DNA of 64,000 nucleotides from Lumnitzera littorea (Eukaryota > Streptophyta > Magnoliopsida > Myrtales > Combretaceae), in contig JAMXBB010000010.1 of NCBI GenBank assembly GCA_024138015.1, forward strand, positions 79,408,683 through 79,472,682, read 5' to 3'. The translations under genes were made by a program, and so were the position numbers. The notes beneath the pieces are model-generated. The model had not been told where the DNA came from and did not search any database. It saw only the letters and a program-made list of their open reading frames with translations. Of this stretch, positions 47,646 to 57,520 are shown in pieces (position 1 is the first letter of the stretch; the number at the start of each line of letters is the position of its first letter).

Positions 47646-47978
47646 CATAAGGGGTGTTATCCTTTACTTAAGCGATTCTAAGGGGTTGAGTTAGTAGTGT
47701 TTCAACCTACCCAATTGGGAGTTCCTCGAGGTAAATAGTGTTTCCCCTTACTGAGGTTACCCAATGAGATTAGGTTAGTGGCATTTTAATCTATCCATTA
47801 GGGAGTTCCTTAAGGTAAGGGGTATTTCCCCTTACTAAGGTTACCCAAGGGGGTCAAGTCAATGGCATTCTAACCTACCCAATTAAGAGTTCCTCAAGTT
47901 GAGGGGTGTTTCTCCTTACTAAGATTACCCAAGGAGATCAGGTCAGTGGTGTTCCAACTTACCCGATTAGTAGGTCTG
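47646..47978. repeat. 84 bp tandem array in Tat2
   Basis: About four units. GGGAGTTCC (variant AAGAGTTCC) recurs at 47717, 47801 and 47885, spacing 84. Each unit also has AGGGGTRTTTCCCCTTACT-like and GTTACCCAA-like text. It sits directly downstream of the minus-strand integrase, the same place as the array of Tat1. The sequence of the two arrays is not obviously related. Confidence 0.85.
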
Positions 47979-49200
47979 TTCACCCTCTAAGGGCTGAGAC
48001 TTAGTAAGAAAGTAAGAGGACGAGAAGTAAACGTAGACAACATATGCAAAGTGGGACTTTTCATTCAAATTTTGAAAGGATTTATAAAGTGGAACACTAA
48101 TCAAAGTAAAGCCACAGGTTATCGACATTCCATATGTGCGAATGAGCTTACCATCCAATTTTTCTAATTTGTACTCTCCACTACCCAAATTTTCTCTAAC
48201 TCTGATATAGTCTTCCCAATCAAGGGTTAACTTGCCATGTCCTTCTTACGAACCCGTAGCCTCTAACTTCTAGTATACCAAGTCACCGACCCTAAACTCT
48301 TTGTGTTTGATCTTCTGATCGTAGTATATCGCTGCTCGGTATTGGTAAGCAATCACTCGAGCAACAATGAGGTCTTTGATTTCTTTGATGGTATCGACGC
48401 TAGCTTCTAGTAGGGGCTCATTAAGGATGGCATTGAAAGTTTAAGTCCGAATGTTGGGGAGCTCGAGTTCATTAGGTAATACTGCTTCTAACTTGAATGC
48501 CAAGCGAAAAAGGGTTTCACCTATGGAAGTATGATAGGTGGTCCTATACCCCCGCAAAATGTTAGTCAATTCATTTGCCCAAGCACCATGAGCTCAGTCC
48601 ACTTGCTTCTTCAAACTATCGAGGATGACTCAATTTGCTGCTTCTACCTGCCCATTCAACTAAGGGTAGGCAACTGACATGAAGTGCAATGTAATGAGAT
48701 GCTTGGTGCAAAATTCATTGAATTTGAGGTTGTTGAACTATTATCCATTGTCCATGATGAAGGCATAAAGGACCCCAAATCAAGAGAGGATGTTGTTCCT
48801 AACAAAGGACTCAACACTCCTCTCAATGATTTTCACTACGGCTTCGACCTCGACCCACTTGGTGAAGTAGTCGACAACAACTATGATGAATTGCTATCCT
48901 CCCGAAGCCTTAGGGAAGGCATTGAGGATGTTGATGCCTCACTGGACAAACAGCCACAAACTAGTTGGGGATTGGAGACCGATGTTAGGTGTGTGACTAA
49001 TGGGGGTATGCTTCTAGTACTAAGGGTGCTTTTAACACCAAGGGTATACCTTTAGCGTCTTAACTATGGTAAGCCAATAGTATTTGAGCCATACCACTCA
49101 AATGTAGTGGGCTTGGGACTAAATAGAGCATACAGCTCTTCCATGACGCGTAAGCACCCACCTTCTTAGAGGCATCTAAGTAGGGGGAGGCTAACTACCC
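47979..49200 (-). pseudogene. Tat2 integrase
   Basis: Minus strand. The core reads GINILNAFPKASGG, then FIIVVVDYFTKWVEVEAVVK (48830-48945), and FIMDNG (48750-48770). The C-terminal region ends with GSGEYKLEKLDGKLIRTYGM (48120-48188). In the first motif the catalytic Asp is Asn (codon 48930-48932), and the preceding Trp is a TGA stop (48939-48941). Both are G-to-A changes on the coding strand. The Asp of MDNG is kept. Inactive. Confidence 0.8.
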
Positions 49201-49752
49201 TACAATATAGGACGCAATCAAATAACGTATAATTGGTGGCATGATATCTCAGCTTTTTTGCCTCTCTCTTATCTTTCAAAAGCATACCCTACTTCAAATA
49301 ACTCTGGATAGGATCTATCCAACTCAACTTTGATGTTGCTATTGTCAGTTCTAAGACTTTTGACGAACCTGGAGTTATGCTCTTATCCAGTAAGTACTTT
49401 ACAAAGATCTTTCTATCCTTCACCTTGAGCTTCTGTATCCTACTAAAGGTGAGCTTGGATAGCCAATCTACCATTGAATTTTCAAGTTGAGGGATCTTCG
49501 TAATGGTCCATGAAGAAAATTCAGTTAGAAGGCTCTTTACCTTCTCTAGGTACCTTTCCATGGTATCGTCCCTAATCTCATATTTGCCTCAAACTTGCTG
49601 GAATACTAACATAGAGTCCGAGAAGACTTATAAGTGCTTAGTGCTGATCTCTTTGGCCAATTTGAGACTAGCTATCAAGACTTCGTATTCATATTCATTG
49701 TTGCTGGGGTTAAAACCATTCTTGAGGGAATAGCATACTGTAATCTTGTGAG
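49201..49752 (-). pseudogene. Tat2 second RNase H and linker
   Basis: Minus strand. NNEYEYEVLIASLKLAKEIS and LVFQQV with VFSDSM (49560-49735) match the second, Tat-specific RNase H; the DS catalytic pair is kept. It is followed by RYLEKVKSLLTEFSSWTITK and ENSMVDWLSKL (49440-49560), then WIDPIQSYLK (49290-49325), the linker to integrase. The first RNase H and nearly all of RT that should lie upstream are missing. Confidence 0.8.
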
Positions 49753-49754
49753 GG

Positions 49755-49872
49755 TCGATTAGCTAACTTAGCTAGCAAATGTAGTGCTAATCAAGAAGAA
49801 GTCTAGGAAGTGGTGTATGTGTGACGATTGTACCAACTTCAATAAAGCTTACACGAAGGACTACTTCCCTTT
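49755..49872 (+). pseudogene. Inverted RT fragment inside Tat2
   Basis: On the plus strand this reads LANVVLIKKKSRKW and then CDDCTNFNKAYTKDYFPFP. This is the N-terminal RT motif of a Tat polyprotein (LANVV..KK..KWRMC.D.T.LNKA..KD). Every other gag-pol domain of Tat2 is on the minus strand. Just to its right, the minus strand reads EEEVQKLLKADFL (49870-49920), the RT text that should directly precede it. The fragment has thus been flipped in place, with loss of the RT core between it and RNase H. Confidence 0.75.
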
Positions 49873-50380
49873 CCCTCAAGAAGTCGGCCTTTAGCAGCTT
49901 CTGCACTTCTTCCTCAATCGTGGCTTACCTCTCCGGGGTAAAGTGTCTCTTTTTCTACTTGACAAGCCGAACGACAGGGTCGATATTAAGGCTTTGGGTT
50001 GCCAAGTCGAGGGAGATCCTAGTCATATCTAACGCCGACCAAGTGAACCTATCTAAGTTAGCCCGTAAGAGGGCAACTATCTCGTACTTCACCTCTAAAG
50101 GAATGTCAATCCCAACCCTAGTGGTCTAGTTAGGAGAGGGGCCAATATGCACTTCCTCAGTTTTTTTGCCTTACTCACCTTTCTTAGCCGACTTCTCTTG
50201 CAAGTCGGTCTTTAGAGCAAAGACTCCATTGGCCCCGACATAAAACTCTCGGGAGAGCTTCTAGTCACATTTGCATATTCCAACCCCTAGCAGGGTCGAG
50301 AATTTGGCCTTTAAGTGAAGGGAGGATATGATGACCCCAAGCGTATTCGAACTTGGTCTTCCCAAGAAAGCGTTATAAGG
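49873..50380 (-). pseudogene. Tat2 RT N-terminus and protease-RT spacer
   Basis: Minus strand. Contains EEEVQKLLKADFL (RT start, about 49870-49920) and upstream spacer. The spacer includes text for a cleartext PRIDPVV-like segment near 49960 (RT entry region of Tat elements). No intact frame; plus-strand frame 49821-50129 is a shadow. Confidence 0.5.
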
Positions 50381-50760
50381 GGATGAGTAGTTGATTATGA
50401 AGAACTCCACTAGTCACCATGCAGCATTGTCGTCATCACTAAGTTCCATGTAGAGGATGATAATTCCCTTAACTCGAATAGTACTTCCATTAAAGCCTAT
50501 GAGATTATGGTGGTATGGCTTCATCTTGATAGGCAGCTTCTTCCTCATTCTTTCATTTGTGTAGAGGAAAAGAATGCCAGTAGAGCTGCCAATGTCCACC
50601 ATAATCTTGAGGACCTCGAAGTTCACAATCCTTACTCCTATGACCAGGGCATCTTGATTGGGGGGAGGGGGGTTTGTTTACCCTTTGCAAATCTTCATCA
50701 AAGAAAGAGATCAAAGTGTCTAACTTCCATCTCTTCTCCCTCATCACTAACACTTAGGAT
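50381..50760 (-). pseudogene. Tat2 aspartic protease
   Basis: Minus strand. LKIMVDIGSSTGILFLY (50560-50615) is the protease active site with D and GSS kept (Asn of DNGSS is Ile). It is followed by HHNLIGFNGSTIRVKGIIIL (50450-50520), the conserved downstream segment of Tat proteases (LVGF.G....KG...L). Plus-strand frames overlapping here are shadows. Confidence 0.8.
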
Positions 50761-52329
50761 AGGGCATTAACTAAGCCACTAGTACTCGGTTAGCTCCCAG
50801 AATGCAGCCCCCTAACAACTATATTAATAACACCATTGGGGGTATAGTCATTACGGCAGTCATCATTCTGCTCTACACGAGCACCTTCCATCCACCGCCT
50901 CCAAGGTGCCTTATCCTCATCATCATCGTCCTTTACTAGGCCACGTATTCACTAAAGAAGCCCTACTAAATGGCATATTTGATCGTGTTCTTCAACTAGA
51001 AACATTCATTGATAATGTAGCTATGGTCGCTATAGAACTAGCAGTATTTGTCCAAGTTTCAACTGTTAAGGTTCCCCTTCATCTTAGGGGGTCTATATAG
51101 CAGGTTCATGTGCTTCACCTTGGGGTAGACCTAGGCAATGGGTCTATTCATAGGAGTATGCTACATATAGATAGGACGGGGGAATAGGTCTCATTCGGCT
51201 CGGTGCTTCTTCTTGCTCAAACCCTCCCCTTTGGATCTATTACCCTGTCGTCAAGACGATCTTTATCGAATAATCTCTCCTTATGCTAGCGCGAATATTG
51301 TCCTCTTCGTCCATATATTTCTAGGTCTTATTCCAAAAATCTATTAGGGTCTTTGGCTTGCTCTTCTTAAGCGATCGGAAGAAATCTCCCGAAATCCAAA
51401 TGCTTAGCTGAGCAACGTATGTAGCAATCCCCTTATCTAGTTAAGAGATCTCAACCACAATATTGTTGAACTAGGCTACAAATTCTCATAGAGTTTCGCT
51501 TTCTCTCTACCTAGCCAGATACAAGGATAATGTATCCTTAGATAAGGGCTTACTAGTCCTGAAGTAGAGGCTAAACTTTCACACCAGCTCGTCAAAGGAG
51601 CTGATGGAGTTGTCAGGTAATTGGTTAAACTACGTCTAAACCACTTTCCTCAAAGTGCTTTAGAAAGCTTTGCACATTATGGCATCCCCATGACCATGGA
51701 GGTTCATAAGGGTGCAAAAGTAGAGCAGGTGATCATTAAGGTCACCTATTCCATCGTATTGGTCCGATATTGAAAACTTGATATTAGGGGGGTAACACTT
51801 TGTCCTAAACACCCCTGGTAAAAGGGGGTTTATTGCTAGTGACCAACTCGACATCACTAGCTACCTTGCTCCCCTATTGCTCAAAGAGCCTCCTAACGAT
51901 GGCAAAGAGCTCATTGAGGTCGATATCATCGACCGAATAAGCTTAATACACTATAGAGTACGCTAATACTCCTTAGGTATCAACCATTTGCTCATTTCTT
52001 ACTAGGTTTCAATCATAGGCGACCACAAACTGGGCCAGCAGCTATTGCATCAAGGGATCGGCTTGTTGATCCCTACCATTCAATTGCTACTGATGGTGGT
52101 TATTCTACCTAAGGCAAGCATCAAAAGCTTCGGCAGGGTGAGTCTATGCACTACACCTCTTAACTTCTTCGACGCAAAAGTGAAGTGGCCTATTCTATGT
52201 GGCATATTCCTCTACTAGGTGCTCCAAGTGCTCCAGGCATTCCTCCAATGTTTCCATAGGAAGGGGCTAGTTCTCAAAGGGTTAGTTATTCACCAATTGG
52301 TGGTTGTCAAGGTTACTAATGCAGGACAT
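50761..52329 (-). pseudogene. Tat2 gag
   Basis: Minus strand. ATG at 52329 (MSCISNLDNHQLVNN). Gag core: NIKFSISDQYDGIGDLNDHL and MNLHGHGDAIMCKAF (51660-51790), the Y-D-G / C-x-A-F signature of Tat Gag. The zinc-binding segment near 50950-51080 keeps YC..FYSDHSYIINEC spacing with one stop. Numerous stops and frameshifts. The 5' UTR of about 90 bases runs from the ATG to the primer-binding site. Confidence 0.75.
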
Positions 52330-52403
52330 GGTGGTCATAGGTGATGTTTAGGGGAGAATGTTTAATAGGTTTAGTGTGTTTAGGTAGGAATTAAGATCAA
52401 GTT

Positions 52404-52422
52404 TCCCACAGATAGCACCAAA
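52404..52422 (-). promoter_or_regulatory. Tat2 primer-binding site
   Basis: On the minus strand, directly after the 5' LTR end, is TTTGGTGCTATCTGTGGG. It resembles the TTTGGCGCCGTCTGTGGG-type site common in Tat-lineage elements, with C-to-T changes. The cognate tRNA was not determined. Confidence 0.6.
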
Positions 52423-52957
52423 TGTTATCTCAAGGATCTTACCAATATTAGTTAAAGAGGAATTAGGCTTCATGTAAGTAGTAAAGCCTACAAAAGAGAG
52501 TACAGTAAGGGAACATCAGGGAGTTGTTCAGCATAGCAACTCCAATACTTAAGTTAATTACGAGTATTTAAAGAACATGAGAGCTTGAGAGTAATTAGTA
52601 GGCTTAAATATGTAAAGTATCAAATAGTTTACCGTTAAATGATGGTCATGTATTTATAAAGAAGTAGTGACGACAGTTGGAGAGAAGTTAGTAGGTAAAG
52701 CCATATTCGCAAGTATTAGAGAGTAGGATTATGGTGTCTGACATGCTTCGAATATATAAGAGGTGGTTGCTTCACTTAGTCTTCTAGTCTTATCCAGAGT
52801 CTTCTAGTCTTATCCAGAGTCTTCTAGCTATAAGAAGCCTCCTTTAGCTGGTCAGGCCGTATTATGGGCTTGCGCTAAGGACGGCTGGTCATAAACTGTG
52901 AGCCACATCAGGTTAGAACGGGCTTGAGATGCCCATGTCCAAAAGGCCCTATTAACA
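52423..52957 (-). repeat. Tat2 5' LTR (right copy)
   Basis: On the plus strand it runs from TGTTATCTC to ATTAACA. It pairs with 43005-43519. It carries an extra tandem copy of a 23 bp segment (GTCTTCTAGTCTTATCCAGA, 52780-52825) absent from the left LTR. Right flank AATTC (52958-52962) against left flank AATCC (43000-43004) is a target duplication with one transition. The element is about 9.95 kb overall. Confidence 0.9.
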
Positions 52958-55748
52958 AATTCCAAATTTGATTACTTGATTGTGATGATCTGTATAAAAA
53001 AGACAAGCAATGCAATAAGATCATTTTGGATGATCCATTAGTGTTTATATTCCACATCATGGTGAATAGTAAGAATCTATAAGATTTTGAATATATGGTA
53101 GTAGATTTCTTTAACAAATTATCTATTAGGATTTTTTAAAACTACCATGTATTAAAATTTTGTTGTTGCTTATCTATCACTATATATTCATATGATGTAT
53201 GAGTACCATTAAAGTATTTCTTATCATATGAAACATTTTTTGTTTTCAATTTCAATAAAGCCATAATATTATTTAGCATAAAGTAGAACAAAGGACCTAA
53301 AGTTTAAGAAGCTCCTAGGATATAATATTTTTAAGTCCAACTTTATCTTATAAAAACTCTAAAAGTTTATTACATTATCACATCAACTTTTTCAAGGACG
53401 TTACACCTTAAAGAACTTTGCATTTTATCCCTAAGTCCCATCACCAGAATTCTTAACACTACTATTCATATCTTGTAAAACAAGTTTATTTCATTCTATT
53501 AGAATTTTTAAGAAGAAAAAAAAAAAGGAAGAGAGATGTCCCCTATGTGAAGGGAACGGTTATACTGCAAAAGGAATGGTGAAAAGTTCCTATAAATAGG
53601 AGAAGAGACCAACTATAAAGTTGGTCTAACAGAACTCACTAACATTAGAATTTTAATAACTCCACAAGCATTGTGTTATGAAACGTCAAACTAGGTACTA
53701 AATTTGCCTACTTCTTTGTTATTGCATCAACGATGAATTCTTCTTGCAAATAAATACACACATAAATGAAGAACCAAGTCCATCATCATATGATAAGTGA
53801 GGGTTTTAACTCTTACTGAGCAAATGGTATTAAAATGCACCAAATTAATTAATAATGTAAAAATTTATGACAAGTTTCTCCATCCCTAAAGAAAAAAAAA
53901 AAAACTACCACAAAATCAATTGCTTCAACATTACTTCAGAGGACTTCTAAATGTTTTATGATCATTGAAGGTATTAGTTACCCCAAATCCAATGGCAATA
54001 AGGATTAAAGAAGGCATGCTATTATCGCAAAGGTAAGTGGCTTCTATCTATTTGCGGCTTGTACGTATTAAGACGGTTCTTACATTACGTATTTTAGGTT
54101 TTTGTTATGTGTATATGCATGTGCCATTATGAAATAAATTAATAAAGAGGTTTAAAGTAATTAACGTGTAAGAACAATGAATTGAATGATATCATGCTTC
54201 TGAACTGGGACTAAAGGGACTTACTCTACACTTTCAGATTTTGAACTATAGGGACCTGCTTTATACTTCCAAAATTTTAACCTACACTTTTAAAATTTAA
54301 TCTTTAGAAACCTATTCCACACTTTAGAAACTTAACTCTATGGATCCATTTCCACGGTTTTAAAACTTGGACTCCAATGATCCAATAAATCCACAAAAAT
54401 GACTTCACATTTTGAAAAATCAAGCTCTAGTGATATTTGTGGGTTCACACTTTAAAAGACTACACTCCAACCATCATATGTTCATGCTTTCAAAAATTAA
54501 ACTCCATGGAGCATTGACAGTCTACATCCCTTCGAAAACCTACCTTCAAGGGACACATAAGTCTACTTTTAAAACATGACTCTAGAGGCCAGTTCTTTGT
54601 AATCATTGGGTAGTTCTCCACTGCTAGCATGTGACTAAGTTAATTAAATGAGATCATATGTTTTTGGTTGTTGTTTATGATTATTGCATTGGTTACATTA
54701 AGTTGTATGTGGTGTGACATATGCATTATATATGTTTGTGTGGTAGATAGTAGCTCACTCGATTTTGCTCACCTTGATTGGGGAACTCTTCTTTTTTTTT
54801 TTTTTTTCTTTTTTGAGGTTATTATAAAATGGACATGAAGAAATAGGTGTGTAAGATAAAATCTTGTCTGCCCTTTATGGGCACTTAGCGGATTAAGTTG
54901 CCCTTGAAATTCGAGGAATGACATGTATTATGAAGTTACCATTTATGTAAGTTTATACAGTAGTAAACGCGAATAGCTTTTACAACATCTGCCATTTTTA
55001 TTTTGACAAGTGTACTACTATGAATAATATATTTGTTGGCGTTTGTGTTATAGAGCTTAGTAAATAAAGCATTTGATCAAAATTCATTTCCATAGTCAGT
55101 GAGAAGTTTTTCTCACCAATTCATGAACACATTCCTTCATGGCACATTTGAGATTGAGAGCGATAGCTTGGATTGGTTTGCAAGTAGAGGCAGGGGACGG
55201 CTTTACCCACACTTTTTGAAGACTTAGGGGAGCCTCTCTTTTTGAGGCATTTATGCAACTATGAGAGATATTATTAAAAATTAAACTTTTAACACAGAAC
55301 ATTCTTGTTTAATTAGAGTTTAATTTCTTCATTTTTTGTTATTTATGACGACGACGAGATCAATTTAAACGAATACTCGTTACTAATTCAAAACTACCAT
55401 GTTGGATCTTCTGAAATTTTCTCATTCACCTAGAGGATTTCTTTATCAGCCGAAAAGAAGCTTGGGGAGCTTTTCCTATTTTCCTAAGCTTTTAGGTCTC
55501 TTTGCATTTTCAGCACCGGATTGTACGAGTGGGGCGAACTAGTTACGGCATTAAAGTAAAAACATTTGTTAGGACTAGTGGTGTTTGTGCCTATACATGG
55601 GCACCAACGATTGAAATATTGTCATGTGGTAGGTGGTTGTTGAAGAACTAGCACGATTGTCGTTCAAAACTGCCATAGAGTAGGTTTTTTATTCATTCCA
55701 CCGTTACTCATCACCCATCCACCATGTGAGCATATTTTCCATTAGACC
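52958..55748. other. LTR-like noncoding region with degenerate tandem repeats
   Basis: No gene. CCTATAAATAGGAG at 53589-53602 is a good TATA box followed by a possible R/U5-like stretch. 54730-54900 has text typical of plant LTR ends (GCTCACTCGATTTTGCTCACC, then a T/C run). It may be one decayed solo LTR, but ends and duplication were not found. 55090-55300 has a short minus-strand frame without a known domain. Confidence 0.35.
54195..54600. repeat. Degenerate tandem repeat, unit about 35-50 bp
   Basis: About nine or ten diverged units with the pattern ACTCYANGGGAYC, a short spacer, then CACACTTTNAAAANTTNAA. Clear examples start near 54209, 54248, 54337, 54367, 54428, 54467 and 54509. Unit length varies, so this is an old array. 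Confidence 0.55.
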
Positions 55749-55751
55749 TTA

Positions 55752-56028
55752 CACTTAACTTTGGAACAGAGAAAGAATTAAGAAGAAAAATATATGAAAA
55801 GAAAGAATATGAAATAAAAGAAATATGAGAATATTTTATTTCTTTTCATATATTTGGATAATTGAGAGAAGAAAAGTAGAAGGAATATTAATCATTACTG
55901 AAATGATAAATTAAAATATAATATAAAATTACTAATGTACTCCTAAATATGGAAGAGTATCTTGAAATTTTACAATTTCTTTGGCTTTTCTTCTCTTCCT
56001 AATTTAATCCTTCATCCCAAACATAGTG
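55752..56028. mobile_element. Tourist-like MITE (PIF/Harbinger type), 277 bp
   Basis: The left end CACTTAACTTTGG and the right end CCAAACATAGTG are imperfect inverted repeats. Both are flanked by TTA (55749-55751 and 56029-56031), the 3 bp duplication typical of Tourist/PIF-Harbinger elements. The interior is purine-rich then pyrimidine-rich, so it can fold. The same terminal sequence recurs in the PADRE intron. Confidence 0.75.
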
Positions 56029-57458
56029 TTAATGGTTCTTCCATCAATACACTTTAAAGAATTTTTCTTTCATGATTTTGTATTGTTTTGGTACCATTTT
56101 CAAATTGTGCTTTTGTCAAAATGAGATGATAGGAAGATAATGGTATAAGTGTATGTGTGTTTGCGTGTATATATTTAATTTTATTTAGTTTTGCAAGTAG
56201 AGCAAATAGAGTTTTCGTTTTCCTTTACATGGGATATATTACCTTTAAAAATTTTCCCTTAATAATATGTGGACCTTCATTTGCCAACTTTTATTTTTCA
56301 ATCTCTATTTTTACCATAGTTGTGATGAGATGTAAAAATTTTAGTTTATTCGATCAGCATGTTTAAAACCAAAATAAATTAGATAAGATAAATATATATT
56401 AAATACAGAATAGATAAATATAAAATAAAACAAATAATTTAGTGATTATGGGAGGTGAAAGCGGCTATGCTTAGCCTCTTTTGCATGTTGGCTTTAATAT
56501 GCAGATATTTCAAGGATGAGATTGGGTCCCATTATATGGTGAGGAGTGCTAGCTTTAATTATGAGTTGATGCGGATGTCAAAATTTTCTGGAACAAAACG
56601 CGGATAACCTTCGTCCAATCAATTTATGTTAGTCATAGACTTTCCTCATTTATATACTTGGATGTATGAACAGAATATACAATCATTCACATTACTATTT
56701 TCAAAATCCATATTTGAATGAGATAATAAGGAATTAAAGTTGCATGGGAGATGACCGGGCCGTTAATTACTCCCAACCAGAAGCATTCTATGGAATCTGA
56801 GCTTTCCCACTGATCATTTATTGCGACTAACACAAAGTCCACCTTTTCTATGGTTAATACAACTTCGAGAAACCCTCAAAAATGTTCTTCATAAGAAATA
56901 GAATATATCCCTTTATATTTTGACTTGATATACTTCAACTTTTTATTTGTAAAGTTAATTCATTGTATCAAGTTGGATGTTTGTAATTAAGAGGTGAGGA
57001 TTCTTATTTACCAATAAAATTAACTAGATTAGATTTTCTTTTCTTACAACAGATCTAACTATAGTCAGGGAAAAAAAATCTATTTTATTATAAATTTCTA
57101 AAAAGTGATTGAAAAACTAAAATTAAAATAAATTACATAAAATCTAGAGAGAGAAATTTCTTATGTTTTTATATTTACATAAAATTTTTATTTTCGATGT
57201 ATCACGTATTTTTATAAGTTGTGAATACTTGAAAAGAAGATTTATTATTAATATTATATATTTAAATATTATTAATATTTATCTAATATTTATCAAAACA
57301 GGTGACGTATTGGAACTAATAAATCTCCTTTTTTTTTCTTAAAAGGTTAAAACATTCAATCTAAAAAATTAAAAAAGAACAGTACATGAAACAAATATAA
57401 GAAATTAAATATAGAAATTACCCTTAGTAATTGGACTGCCGTGTGTGTGTATATACAT
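56029..57458. other. Upstream region of the PADRE gene
   Basis: AT-rich, with no frame of note. It contains the presumed promoter. No repeat with clear ends was identified. Confidence 0.4.
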
Positions 57459-57468
57459 CTATATATAG
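57459..57468 (+). promoter_or_regulatory. TATA box of the PADRE gene
   Basis: CTATATATAG lies about 55 bases upstream of the ATG at 57521. This implies a short leader of about 25-30 bases ending in a GA-rich stretch. Confidence 0.6.
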
Positions 57469-57520
57469 ATCAACAGTTTGGCGAGTTGATAGTTGCAAGA
57501 ATTATAGAAGAGAGAGAGGG

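Noticed and set aside
50507..50770. Plus-strand frame of 87 codons
   Set aside because: Antisense to the recognisable Tat2 protease on the minus strand.
55096..55302. Minus-strand frame of 68 codons (KVWVKPSPASTCKP region)
   Set aside because: Looks more protein-like than background but no family is recognised, and no splice partners or promoter were found.
57431..57520. Upstream in-frame ATG extending the PADRE protein by 30 residues
   Set aside because: It lies upstream of the probable TATA box, and the family starts at MGNG.
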